NCBI RefSeq assembly: GCF_040802235.1
Contig: NC_133163.1
Coordinates: 70,669,501 to 70,733,500 of the forward strand
Origin: Manis javanica
Lineage: Eukaryota > Chordata > Mammalia > Pholidota > Manidae
Length of the DNA: 64,000 nt
Direction of reading: 5' to 3'
Shown: positions 46,387-58,684 of the stretch, piece after piece
Layout: each line of letters opens with the position of its first letter
Numbering within the stretch: position 1 is the first letter of the stretch
Program-made: the position numbers and the translations under genes
The notes under the pieces: generated by a model
The model's input: the letters and a program-made list of their open reading frames with translations, nothing else
What the model was told of the DNA's origin: nothing
Databases searched by the model: none

Positions 46387-47240
46387 CTAGAGCAGTCCCT
46401 GTAGGATGCCCTGTAGAGGTGGTTTGTGGGAAGCAAATTCCCTCAGCTTTTGCTTGTCTGGGAATTGTTTAATCCCGCCATCAAATTGAAATGATAGTCG
46501 TGGTGGATACAGTACCCTTGGTTCAAGACCCTTCTGTTTCAATCATTAAATATATCATGCCATTCTCTTCTGGCCTGTAGGGTTTCTGTCGAGAAGTCTG
46601 ATGTTAGCCTGATGGGTTTTCCTTTATAGGTGACATTTTTCTCTCTAGCTGCCTTTAAAACTCTTTCCTTGTCCTTGATCCTTGCCATTTTAATTATTAT
46701 GTGTCTTGGTGTTGTCCTCCTTGGATCCTTTCTGTTGGGGGTTCTGTGTATTTCCGTGGTCTGATCGATTATTTCCTCCCCCAGTTTGGGGAAGTTTTCA
46801 GCAATTATTTCTTCAAAGAGACTTTCTATCCCTTTTCCTCTTTCTTCTTCTGGTACCCCTATAATATGTATATTATTCCTTTTGGATTGGTCACATAGTT
46901 CTCTTAGTGTTGTTTCATTCCTGGAGATCCTTTTATCTCTCTCTATGTCAGCTTCTATACGTTCCTGTTCTCTGGTTTCTATTCCTTCAATGACCTCTTG
47001 CATCTTATCCATTCTGCTTATAAATCCTTCCAGAGATTGTTTCACTTCTGTGATCTCCTTCCTGACATCTGTGATCTCCTTCCAGACTTCCTCCCATTGC
47101 TCTTGCATTTTTCTCTGCATCTCTATCAGCATGTTCATGATTTTTATTTTGAATTCTTTTTCAGGAGGATTGGTTAGGTCTGTCTCCTTCTCACGTGTTG
47201 TCTCTGTGACCTTTGTCTGTCTGTAGTTTTGCCTTTTCAT
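46387..47240 (-). pseudogene. L1 ORF1 (RNA-binding chaperone), one frameshift
   Basis: The start is taken as the ATG at 47240 (MKRQNYRQTK); the open frame also extends 32 codons upstream without support. An N-terminal charged region leads to a coiled coil (residues ~30-110, rich in E, K, I and L), then the RNA-recognition-type middle (NIHIIGVPE) and the C-terminal domain (KMARIKDKERVLKAAREK). A single missing base near 46541 gives an early TGA after HDIFN. Downstream the other frame reads on cleanly to a TAG at 46387-46389. Allowing for the shift, the protein would be ~284 residues, shorter than the ~340 of human L1 ORF1p. The protein would form trimers on L1 RNA. Confidence 0.88.
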
Positions 47241-48061
47241 GGTGATAGAGATAGTTTGCAGAGCTGGTACGAGTGACAGCTGGAAGAGCTTTCCTTCTTG
47301 TTGGTTTGTGGCCTTCCTCTCCTGGGAGAATAGCAACCTCTAGTGGCTTATGCTTGGCAGCTGTGCGCACAGACAGGGCTTCTGCTACCTGCGTGGTTGC
47401 TATGGAATTTATCTCCGCTGTTGCTGTGGGCATGGCCTGGCTGGGGCTACTCCTCCAAAATGGTGGAGCCCAGTTGGAGGGGGAGCGGCCGGGAGGCTAT
47501 TTATCTCCGTAATGGGCCTCTGTGCTCCCTGTTGCCCAGGGGTTTAGAATGCCCAGAGATCCCCAGATTCCCTGCCTCTGGGCTAAGTGTCCTGTCCTGC
47601 CCCTTTAAGACTTCCAAAAAGCACTCTCCAAACCAAAACAACAACAGCAACAACAAAAGTGGAAAAAGAAAAAAAGGAAAAAACGCGCCATTTTCAGGCG
47701 CCAGTCTCAGGCACCCACTCACTGGTTTTGCTGCCCTGTTTCCCTAGTATTGGGGTCCCTGTCCCTTTAAGGCTTCCAAAAAGCACTCGCCAAAAAAGAA
47801 AAAAAAAAAAACCGCTCCAGTTTCTTTCCACCCGCCTGGAGCTGGGGGTAGGGGCACTCGGGTCCCGCCGGGCCGGGGCTTGTATCTTACCCCCTTCACG
47901 AGGCACTGGGTTCTCACATGTGTGTGTAGTCTGGATGTTGTCCTGTGTCCTCTGGTCTCTATTTTAGAAAGAGTTTTCTTTGTTATATTTTCATAATTCT
48001 ATGTGGTTTTGGGAGGAGAGTTCCGCTGCTCTACTCATGCCGCCATCCTGGCTCTGCCCCC
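47241..48061 (-). promoter_or_regulatory. L1 5' UTR / internal promoter region
   Basis: About 820 bp, GC- and CpG-richer than anything around it (for example GGGTCCCGCCGGGCCGGGGC near 47860 on the plus strand). A ~37-bp block around CCCTTTAAGRCTTCCAAAAAGCACTC occurs twice, at 47601 and 47763, 162 bp apart, and each is followed by an A-rich stretch. This suggests a partly duplicated promoter unit. L1 5' UTRs start transcription at or near their first base; whether this one still does is not shown. Confidence 0.75.
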
Positions 48062-48104
48062 TCTAGTTTTTATCATTATTAATATCAGCTTTTTTTTCTT
48101 TTGC

Positions 48105-48290
48105 TGAGCACTTTCTTTGTGCCAATAGCTGTGGCAAATACTCTACATTCTATCTCACTCTATCCTCGCAAATATGTGGAAATCTATTTGGCATTATCAT
48201 TGTCTTATGGATAAGATACTGGGGCTTTGAGCTGTTTCTGTAGATTGCCCGAAGGCAAAAGACAGAGCTTGGATTCAAACAAGCTTTTGT
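48105..48290 (-). mobile_element. MIR SINE relic
   Basis: Reversed MIR core: 'tgctgagcactttctttgtgcc', 'actctatcctcgcaaatatgtgg', 'cattatcattgtcttatggataagatactgggg', 'agattgcccgaaggcaaaagacagagcttggattcaaac'. It lies just right of the L1 insertion and is ancient. Confidence 0.88.
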
Positions 48291-50499
48291 TCTGCTCCTA
48301 CCAGATTAAACTTCAAGCTTTTCCATCTGGCATCTAAAATGTTAAATAACATGTCCCAATGCCCTGATTTCATATAAACCTTCTTTAAGCATTGTCACAT
48401 CTCCAGCTCAGCTCTTAAGAATGTGTCTTTGTCCCTCCAACTGGAAGAAATGGAACATTTCTCTGAACAGTAATACCACTATGGGTATGTTTTTTGTCAT
48501 TAGTTACTTTCCATAGTTGTTTACTTAATTTATCTCTTTTAGGAGGCTGAAACATTTTATAACAGCATCTAATTCCAATATGCATGCTTTACAGAGACTA
48601 GCACTGTGACTTGCAGAAAAAAAAAATTGTTATATTTGCTTCTGAATGAACAAATGAAATAGACTTAAATTATTATCAATATTTCAGTAGCCCTCAGAAA
48701 ATATTGATAGCAAAAGGTGAGAGATGTAGAACAGTTACTAATGAAGGAAGTGGGCATTTCTCCTCTGAGAATCTTAACAAACAGCATAGAGGTTTGTTTT
48801 CCATGACAATTTTCAAGAGTTTCTATCTGAAGAAAAGGGATGTGATTTAAAAATCACCAAATATTGCTTTCTAATTATTTAAATTTATGAATGAATGAAG
48901 AAATTTGGGTCCATAGGAATTAACTAAGCAGAATTTAGAAGAAATACAGCTACTGAAAACATCTCTCAACATTTTGTGGTTTCTTTTTTATATTTTCGTT
49001 AGTGAATGTAAGAGTCTCAAAGATTTAGAGAAATTTTGAAGTCTGGCTACCATTAATTCACTCACTTAAATCTTCAGGGATACATTTGACATTCCATAAA
49101 AATTTTACATCTATATTTTAGTTCGGGAATAAAAGATGGGAAGCAAAGCAGTCATGTCAATTTATCACTTCTCACTTTCTGTTCAAGATAAAAACATAAC
49201 CATATGAAATATAAGACACAGGAAATAAATTAACTATGTTAATGTAGGTTGTAAAAGTCTAAAATCATTTGCAGTGTAGGTTGAGGCTATGAGAAAGGCA
49301 AGAGTACTTTCACTGAAACTATTTAATCTGTAGATTCCTTGCCACTTTCTTTGCACAGGCAGTGCTGACAGTGTAGTGCTGAATGATGATGAAGTAATAC
49401 TAATAGCAAATCTCTGCTGAGTTCCCAATAACAAAGCATGCCTTAGTCATAAGTAATAAAGTAAATACAGAAGCTGCAAAAATCCATCACCAGAGGAAAA
49501 CAATAATTTGAATGTGATAAAAAAAAGGTATTTCATCTATGCATGATAAGAATCCGCTGAACAAAATAAATTACACAACACACCAGAGTAGCTCAATGCC
49601 TGAAAAATTTGCAAACAGTTTATGATGAGACAGAAAACTACAGAGACTCAGAAATGGAAGAATGTCCCTCAGATAAAGAATGCAAATATTCTATTCCTGA
49701 AAACCCCACCCAGATTATTCTGCTCAGTTGCAGGAAATGTATGCAAGGAATATGTGGCTATTATGATGACTATTTTGCATGACAGAACAGTAGCACCAAA
49801 AGAGGCATAATTTGTCATGCACAAACATGGCTGTCAAAGTATCACCTACATTACACCAGTGTCTTCAAGTTACTGTTTCTTTCAGGTACAGTTTGAATAG
49901 ATGGACAAAATATGGCATAGCCTTAACTATTTAGAATAAAATTTTTTACTGATAGCCATAACTTTATGCAGATGTTTTATGCCTGAAATATAAATTATAG
50001 GGGTGATTTTCATTATAGAAACTGAAAAACAAATATTTAGTGATTTTCTATGCTATGCAGTAGTATGTCAGTTTCTGTCCTCAGACAAAACTCAGATATC
50101 ATGAATTCCCTAGATATTAGCTGTTACATATTTTACTGTTTTTTGTGTTACTTTGTTGCTATGTTATTAGTAGTTCAGAAGGAATCTCACACTCTCAGAA
50201 CCTAAAATAAGAAAAAATGTTTAGAAATTGGAAAGTTCTCATGTGATCATGTACATGTATATATTTAAAATAAATGCTTAGGATTAATGGATAATAATCT
50301 AGAGTATATACTGGGCTGGAGAAGTGCTACACAGTAAGATCTAGGTTTAGGTGGTAACTCCTGTGTATTGAGCAAATCACATGGGTAGTTGTTGATCATG
50401 AAAAACAATGATGCCCTATTGAGGAATGAAACTTTGGGAATTTTTATCATTTTCTAATGTGGAAAAAAATGGAAAAAACCTCAGGAAATAATTACGTAA
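48291..50499. other. Mostly unique noncoding sequence
   Basis: No recognised gene or repeat. AT-rich with even composition. The small open frames are within chance. Confidence 0.5.
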
Positions 50500-51240
50500 T
50501 TCAAAAGAGTTTTGCCACTGACCATCACCTTTCCATTTCTACCTCCTCTCAAACCCTGAAAATCACCATTCTACTCTCTGCTTCTATGAGTTTGGCTATT
50601 TTAGACTCCACATGAAAGTGAGATCACGCAGTGTTTGTCTCTCCGTGTCTGGCCTATTTCACTTACCATACTGTCTTCCAGCTTCATCCCACTGCTGCAA
50701 ATGACAGGATTTCCTTCTTTTTAAAAGGCTGAACAACAGACCCTTATATGTATATACTACATTTTCTTTATGCATTTGTCCGCTGATGGAAACAAGTGGT
50801 TTCTGTATCCTGGCCATTGTGAATGATGTTGTTATGAACATGGGACTGCAGGTATCCCATCAGGATCATGATTTTATTACCTTGGTATATATACTTTGGT
50901 GTCCAAAAAAAATCATTGCCAAAACCAATGTCAAGGATCTTTTTCTGTGATTCCACGTGAATTTTAGGATTGCTTTTTCTAACTCTAAAAAATTCCACTG
51001 GAATTTTGATAGGGATTGCACTAAATTTGTAAATCACTTTGGGTCATATTGACATTTTAACAATATTATTCTTATAATCCATGAATGTGGGAGTATCTTT
51101 TCATTCGTGTCTTCTTCAATTTCTTTATCTTTTTTTGGTTTTCAGTGTACACATCTTTGATTTCCTTGGTTAAAGGTGTTCCTATTTTTCTTTTTGATGC
51201 TATGTAACATTATTAAACTCATGTATCAGTTCAAACAGGT
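50500..51240 (-). mobile_element. Old LINE-1 ORF2 3' region
   Basis: Reversed L1 landmarks in a decayed state: 'catgaaagtgagatcacgcagtgtttgtctctccgtgtctggcctatttcactta', 'gttatgaacatgggactgcagg', and 'ttgatagggattgcactaaatttgtaaatcactttgggt'. The middle (50840-50960) has lost part of the element. No frame remains. Confidence 0.75.
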
Positions 51241-51479
51241 TTTTAGTGGAATATTTAGGATTTTCCTATTTGACTATGTCAACTGCAAAAAAGAGTTTTA
51301 TGCTTCTCCTTTTGATTTTGAGAATTCCAGTTATGCAAATAAGTCTAAAGATTTCCTCTATAGTATACTGCTTATAGCTAACAATAATGTATTGTATACT
51401 TAAAATTTTCTGAGAGTATTCCTTATATTAAGTCTTATATTATTATGTATTATATATTAATTTCCACAGAAAAAATTAA

Positions 51480-53350
51480 TAATAATAATAAAGGGGGGAA
51501 GAGAAAACTGGGAATTGATGGATATGTTTATGGTCTTGAATGTAGTGATAGTTTCACTGGTGTATAATTATCCCCAAACATATGAAGTTGCATACCTCAA
51601 ATATATTCAATCTTTTACAAGTCAAAAAAATGAATAAAATAAAAATTACTAGAAAGAAAAGAAAAGAAAAAGGAGAGAAAGAGAATTGTGTCAGAAGTAA
51701 AAGTAAAACTAACTAACTAAAAAAGAATTGGAGAGGGAGAATTCAAATCATATAGGTCATGGAAAGGAAATAAGGGCTAAGAAGTTTTGAAAATTTGGAG
51801 ACAATTCAAGAATACTCAGCATCAACAAAATCCATTATGCTATAGAAAAAAAAAGATTGTTTAATTACCCTTAACAATATTGTGATGAAAACACAAAAAG
51901 AGAACAGATTAAAATGCCAAAATAATTATAATAGCATAACTCACAGTCTTAAATCTCTAACTTCAAAAGTATATATATCTTATGTACTAAAAAATATCTG
52001 TAATAACCCTGAAATAAAATAAAATACTATCAAAAGGGTAGAGAGTTTGAAGGAGGCCTCCGAGCTAGACATCCCCTTTCGAACATTGTACCTAAGTGTT
52101 TGCAACAAAAGCATTTGACATTGGCGCTCAAGCAACAGTAATAGTGATTTGCACTGAAGGGATGGGCCTTTGGCAAGACTCTGGAAGAACAATAAAGTTG
52201 CATTCTCAGGAGTCAAAATTCTAGTGTTTCATAGCATATCTCATCATTATCCATGGCCTACTGAGATAGGATTCATGAAACTAGTAGAGCATCAGAGAAC
52301 TAGTGGAAAACACAGAAAAGATGTACATACAGTTTTTTAAAAATATTAAGTATTAGAAAGGCACCAAACTCAATAATCAGAAGAGCTAACAGAGAAAACG
52401 ATTATTAGAACAGTAACAAAAATGCAAAGAAACTGCAAATAATACATCTAGTGGGTTTAAACAGAATATTAAATCTATGATACTGTAATGATATAAAAAA
52501 GATTATATGGACTTTAGAACTAAAAAGAAGAAATCATTTGCATATAAATACTTTGGGTATAGTTGAAAAAGGCTATCAGTATCTTAGATTTAAATGGCAG
52601 TTTCTGGAAAAACATGTTATAAAACCCCCAAATAGTTGACATACCTAAAAAAAGAAAGAGATTCCTGGAGAATAGTTCCAGAATTCCATCTGCCATATAT
52701 AATGCAGAGAGAATGCAAGGGAGAAAATAACTGAAGTTATACCAAAGCTTTTTAAAATAAAAATAAGTTTCCATACATCTAGAAAGCTCATGGTTTAGAG
52801 AAGGAAAATGGGGTGATAGAGAACCTTTAATGTTAGAACTTCCAGGAGAGGCAAAATAAAAATCTAGACATGAAAAACATTGCTTTAAAAATTTTAAACT
52901 GGATAGTTGGGTGAAACAGATTAGAGATAACTCAAAATAGAAAGAACAAAACAAAAGATAAATATGAAGAAATTTCCTAGAATCTAACAGTAAGATACAG
53001 ACTAACCAATTAAAGAGAAATTAAGAAACACAGAAAAAAGAATGAAATCTAAAGAGAAGAAGTCTTAGAGAAAAAAAAGCTGAGATGAAATAATTATTTC
53101 TAAAGACAATGGCTAAAAAATTTCCATAAATGAAGAAAAACATGCATTTTTGGATCTGAGAGATAAACACACAAGCAGGATAGATACCAAGAGAAATATT
53201 AATATAACTACAGAAACCAAAGATAATGACAAACTTTGAAAGCAGCTGAAGGGAAAAGATAGATTATCTATAAAAATATGAAAATCTACAGTGAAAGCAA
53301 ATATTTAATACAAGTATTCATGAAAAAGAATCTTTACAATTGAATTTTTT
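51480..53350 (+). mobile_element. Probable old LINE-1 pieces, A-rich
   Basis: 51490-51650 looks like an old L1 3' UTR end ('gaatgtagtgatagtttcactggtgtataattatccccaaacatatgaagttgcata') followed by A-rich sequence (AAAGA runs near 51655). 52850-53330 is A-rich and resembles 5' or ORF1 parts of L1M elements ('aagagaaatattaatataactacagaaacc'). Assignment of the middle part is weak. Confidence 0.4.
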
Positions 53351-54420
53351 TAATTATCAATAAAAAGGACATATCTTAAATGTCTATCATCAGAAAATTT
53401 AATAAATAAATATTTGAATACATATGTAATGTCAAAATATTTAGTGTAAAATATTCACAATGTATAGCTGTAAAAACTAGAGCTAAAAGTATCAACATAA
53501 TAATTTTTTATGCAGAATTGTAGGTATTTATAAATGTAAATAAAGTGATTATCTATAAACATATGAGCCTGGACATTTAGGAATACTTAAGTTAATTTAG
53601 TGAGGTTTCAAACTATGCAAGTGTATGTATGCTGTCTCAGGAAGGAGCTGGGGTTATAAAAGGTTCAGCCAAAAAGCAAAGTTACTCTGTTTTCTTACAG
53701 CATTGCCCAGGGGAAGTAGGTGCTGGCCAGCACACAAGTTTCTGGTCAGCTTACCAGACTCCACCCTCCAGGGAGCACAGAAGACTCTGGCTCTCAGCAC
53801 TTCAGCCTCAGGCACTAAGGTCACTCGACAAAGGCTCCGCTCAATTACATTTAATTTGACGAAGAAATGAAAAAGGAAAAAGAGAAAAATGAGATGGGAA
53901 TAAATTTTGAGGATTTCATTATCATTATTTTTTACTTGAATGGCATAGGTACAAGTCTTTCTTAGAGGAAAAAGTTGCATAATGGATGGTGAAAGGCTCT
54001 TGGAGAAAAAAGGTCACAGATCTATAGTGAAAGTATATTAAAGGAAGAGCAATGCTTTCTCTAAAATTCACAAAACAGGCAAAAGAAATGAAAAGAAACT
54101 GAAAATGCCATTGATATTAGAGCACATGATTGAGAAAGTTTACGTATTTTTTTAAAAATGAAGTAGGAAAATGATCCGTTACTTTGAGAAGCAGGAGTAG
54201 AGATTATTAGAAAAGCAGTAATTGTTCAATAGCTACGTGGGGACAAGGAACAAAGAATAGATGAGAGACAAATGCAAACACAGTTGAGGAATGGTGAAGA
54301 CCTAACAGAAGATAGAGACAAAAGATTTTCATGGCTCAATTAGTATGGTCTAATTCTTCTCTAGAAAGTCATTGATAATTTTAGCCCAAGCTTGGGTGTG
54401 AATAGGGCAAAGAAAAAAGA
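53351..54420. other. Unassigned noncoding sequence
   Basis: Nothing recognised. The overlapping 76-108 codon frames around 53625-53980 are on both strands and have no protein motif. Confidence 0.45.
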
Positions 54421-54439
54421 TAAAAATAATAGGGGAAAT

Positions 54440-54787
54440 AAAAAAATAATAAGGGAGAAATATGGGATTCACATATAAATCAAGTATAAAAATCGAATGA
54501 ATAATCATATCTAACTTGATTGTTTATAGTTCATGATGTGTGATCAAAAATGAAAGTTTCTTTGTTGACTGCCCTTGCACTGTTCACCATGTAGGAACTT
54601 ATTCACTATGTAAGAACTTGTTCACCATGTAAGAACTTGTTCGTTATGCTTCAGAAGATTGGAGACTGTTGAGAGTTAGGCTTGGGGTTGATTAATGATT
54701 GTGCATTGTGTCCCTTATACAGAATTTTATTGCTGTTAAAAACCATTTGATCAATAAATATGAGAGATGCCCTCTCAAAAAAAAAAT
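54440..54787 (+). mobile_element. Composite-element tail, retrocopy E (LTR part only)
   Basis: Starts at the A-rich/purine tract (AATAAGGGAGAAA) and covers the U3-R segment (54461-54776, ~316 nt) with AATAAA and a short poly(A). It shares the ~19-bp units around TTCACCATGTAAGAA and the terminal GAGAGATGCCCTCTC hairpin with copies A, B and C. The U3 start is mutated (TATGGG for TGTGGG). I could not find a target duplication, so the exact left edge is open. Confidence 0.82.
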
Positions 54788-57700
54788 GTTACCTAGAAGT
54801 TGCTGACATTGAATTACAGAAACTCTAGTAGATAAGGAAATAAGTGAAACTGGATAAAGTGTGTAGGGCTAGACTATGTAAATGAAAATATCTAGGAAAT
54901 GAAAATCCTGGTATGATCAAAATGATAGAAATAAAGAAATGAGAAAGTAGAGAGAATAGGAAAGCATAATTAGAAAGTAACTTCTCATACACATAGTTAT
55001 TTTCTATCTCACCACTGTCTTGTTTTCAGTATCTATTAATAGTTGATATTTTCTTTCTTCCTGAGATGTGGAATCTTGTTTGACTCATTTACTGATGTAT
55101 CCCTACCACCTAGAGTGGTTTGGTTCTGGCTGCACAATGCATTAGCAGTAAGATATTGTGCAATAAACCTAATAATTGTGAGCCCTCATTTTCTCATTCA
55201 CAGAAAGGTTGTAACACTTTCGTAACATTTTTGTGGGGATAACATTAGATAATAGAACACATATGCCTATGTCTGGCATACAGGAATGCTCATTATATAT
55301 TAAGGTTTTAAAAATGTTCCTCATATCTTTGTGATGTAATCTATATCCCCTTTATATGCAATGATATTATTTTACCAAGACATAAAAGATTCCCAGTAAG
55401 TTATTTGTCAGCTCTTAGAGTCAAAAACGGTTCCTACTGAGCATTAATAAGGTACTTCCTAAGTATTTTTATCAAGAAGCAAATCACCATGGCAATTATA
55501 TTGGTAGGTCCAACTAACTGTGCATTGTATATGAGCTGGTGAAGTATTAACACTGTCAGGGTTAATGTTTACTTATACCAGTAAGTTCATAAAACACTTC
55601 TGAAAAGATGACTCTGTGTCTTTAAACTTTCCTGTATTCCATCACATTAGAACTTGGTATAGCGTCACTGGCTTTTCCAACATGCTTACTGCCATTACAT
55701 GCAGAGATGATGTCCTGATTCCTGAAACAATCTTCTGTAAGTGTTACTGTATTGAAAGGACAAGTGCTACTCTTTAAGAGGACAAAGTATGAGCAAGCTT
55801 TGATGACTGAATGCAAATTTTCATTTTAAACTTCCTCTTTAGCTTCTCATAAGCTACCGTGACTTTAAAAATCAAAAGGACTTAAAGTATAATCTAAAAC
55901 GTGTTTAAATTGTACTCTGCCTTCTGTTTGGCAAATCAAAAATTACCTATCTAAATTAATTCCACATGAAAAAGGCACACATGCAATTACATTTATAAAC
56001 TCTTCATAAAGGGTGTTTCAGTCTGCAAATGAAAGGATGATTCTAGATAAAAAGGAATAAAAAGATTCGCCACTATGAACATTGGAAATTTACCCATTTC
56101 TTGCTTATGAGCTGGAAACCTCACCACGAGGTGAAAGAAATTGTTTATAAACACACACACATACACAAATCACAGAAAAACATTAGTTGACAATAAAACA
56201 TGTTTATATAAGGAAAAAACTTCACAAAAGAATACAATTTTTAAATAAAAGTAATGTAATATATATTTATTATTTGTAAGAAGGACAACACAATAGTGGT
56301 GGTGGAAAAGATAGAGAAGCAAGCATTTTTTGGATGGTGCATTCTTCTGCAGCACCATTTTCATCACCAATTTTTCACCCTTTCTGTGTCTTGGTTACTC
56401 TTCATTCCAAACTCCACCTAATATATTTAAAATACAAAAGCTAATCAATTATAAGAGCACTTTAAAATGCACAATGCATAGAAATTTTTCATGTGCACAA
56501 GAAATGCAAGAAAAAAAAGATGCTATTTCTTCATCCCTTTTACTGGCATTAATATAAAAGAAAAACATCCTGGAGTCATCCAAACATGGGACACAATTCA
56601 AACGTTTTCTGTAATTTTTTCTAGGAGCTGTTTGTCAAGTAAATTATTGACTGTGTCTTTCTATGAAGTTAGAATGTCAAAGTATCACTTTTTACAGCAT
56701 ATTAATTTAGTGTGCCTTTAACTGGAAAGTCAACAAAGTGGGAAAAAAAGGGAGATTTTTGTCAAAAACAGTAAGAATATTCAAGAGCTATTATGGATGG
56801 TAAATAGTTGTTAACTGAGCAGGCATTATGTAGGTAGGGCTATTTTCTCCCCAATTTATTTTTAGCTTCTATTTCTCTGAAAGGGAAAAACTGAAACAGA
56901 GACATTAATAAAATATCTGCAATATTTTGTTAGGGAGTACAGATTTCAAAACATGAAGCTCTTAGATGACAAATCACAGTAATGCTTTCTTACAAGAAAC
57001 ACACACATATAAATACTAATGGAACAGTGGTAAAAAAGCAACAATTTTATCACATGCCTATCATATCTGCAGACATCAGAACTGTAGAAATCAAGGCTGT
57101 CTTTGCTTTCACTAAGGACTCACGAAGTACTGAGGAAAGGTTCAAGGTTTCATTTAATTTGAGGATTATGGTTAGCCAAGGAGCAATTACTTTTTGTAAA
57201 GTTTATTTCAAGATTAAATGTGTCGCTTTCCCCACTCCACAGTGGTATGATGTGCTTAGCCATAATGGCTGTGCAGCAAGAGATCGGTTCTGCTTCATCA
57301 GTTTATTACCAAGAAGACCAAAAGGAATAGATTAGAAATGTTACCCAATTCAGCCTTAAAGATAATATGCACAGAGTTGCCACAGGCAGGATGTAGTATA
57401 ATCCACTGACCTGTAAGGTGAGTATGCTGTTTTTTATTGAGGCCAGAATACTTTCAGCATCATTACTAAAGCATAAAATCTGCATGTCAAATGAATTTGT
57501 GCTCTCTTCACCTCACATTGATTAACACAAATTAAGTTTCATACTTACCACCTACAGCAGTTAACAAGTAGTACTATCAAATTCTATGACTTTACTGCAC
57601 TATAATCCCTTAAACTGCTCTTTCCACAATTCCTATTTAATAGAAGCCTGTAGTGTTCAATTTGAAGCAATCATGTGAAATGAAGGTGCTCTGAGCATGT

Positions 57701-58684
57701 CTCAGATTTTCTGTGTTGAACAACAGAATTTGGAGACACGTGGATATTTCACAGCTAACTTGGTTTCAATAGATGGACCAAATAATTAGTTAAGCAACAA
57801 GTTTGGTCTTACATCTTAAATAATCTACGAATTTGCATTAAGAAAACCCAAAAGCATATTATCAATCTCTGTATTCATTTATAATTGTATTCATTTACAT
57901 AAAAATGTAGAAATATCACAACGAATAATGTCCTAATATGAACAAAATGTGAAGTTTTAAACTGTTCTACTTACAATATTATATTTTCTATTTTCTCAGA
58001 TGAGAGCTAATGAAAGAGGAATTTTGTTGAGAGTCTATATTCCAAGTGTTCTTATAGAAACTCTCTTTATGCTAAGGTTTCATAAACATAAATAAATGGA
58101 GGGATACCATGAGAGACCAACAATAAGGCATATGCTAAAAATCAAAGGGGAAATAAATTTTATTAATCACAAAGATGGTTTTGTATTTTGTGAAATTATT
58201 CAGAGAACATTAGGTTGATGTAGTAATAAAAATCAAATTAAGCAGCTTTATAAAGATAAACAAAAAATTATTTAAAATCTACTTAAAGACTGTATTGACA
58301 TTTGGAAAATATTTCTTAATTCATTTTGGAACATACAGCCTCCCCTGTAGGCTGAGAAATTTATTTTTAAGAGATGATGTTTGTATGTGGAAGGGGAAAG
58401 CAGTTAGAAAGGATTCCTTCAACATATGAATGGTAAACTCCAAATATGGGCTCTAGTATATCTGCATCATAACTATCACTTGATATTATAGTGTGTATAT
58501 GACACTGAATTTTGTGATGGTTCTCTCTCTCCATTTGGAAACTAAACTCAAATATCAAACCAACGTCTTTCATTTGATTGTATGGTTATCTTCTATTTCC
58601 CTCAATGTTCTGTAAAATGTTGATGGTCAATAATTACCCTTTGCATTAAGTTATTAACCTAGATGTTCATTTCTCTTATTCTTT
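54788..58684. other. Mostly unique noncoding sequence
   Basis: No exon recognised. A CA-rich patch lies at 56149-56167. 57060-57340 has balanced composition and holds a 117-codon plus-strand frame (56982-57335) without any motif I know. Confidence 0.5.

Larger units (their letters stand above)
37721..48061 (-). mobile_element. 10.3-kb composite block: L1 + retroviral tail + L1 3' end + retroviral tail
   Basis: In minus-strand order: L1 from 48061 to 42055, tail C (42033-40226) with poly(A) at 40225-40208, then an L1 3' fragment (40207-39542), tail B (39530-37733) and poly(A) at 37732-37721. The internal poly(A) of C touches the truncated L1 of B with no visible target duplication between them. 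The outermost flanks are similar (TATAGTTTTT at 37716-37725, TCTAGTTTTT at 48062-48071), which hints that the whole block went in as one piece; because part of this match is the T run, that evidence is weak. Confidence 0.7.
42055..48061 (-). mobile_element. Nearly full-length but inactivated LINE-1 (6.0 kb)
   Basis: From 48061 (GGGGGCAGAGCCAGGATGGC, a standard L1-like start) the minus strand shows a GC-rich 5' UTR of ~820 bp, ORF1 (47240-46387), ORF2 (about 46230-42393) and a ~340-bp 3' UTR with G-rich blocks before an A-rich run. Both frames carry frameshifts or stops, so it no longer encodes working proteins. Its 3' UTR is followed not by a simple end but by the 1.8-kb retroviral tail. It is fairly young, since large parts of both frames remain readable. 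Confidence 0.93.

Noticed and set aside
44993-47747. Plus-strand frames up to 146 codons, hydrophobic in composition
   Set aside because: They are reverse complements of A-rich L1 ORF1/ORF2, which gives F/L/I-rich nonsense. Not membrane proteins.
56982-57335. 117-codon plus-strand frame in unique sequence, with a pyrimidine-AG splice-acceptor-like site near 57240
   Set aside because: No recognisable domain, no matching donor, and the length is within chance for 64 kb. Left as noncoding.
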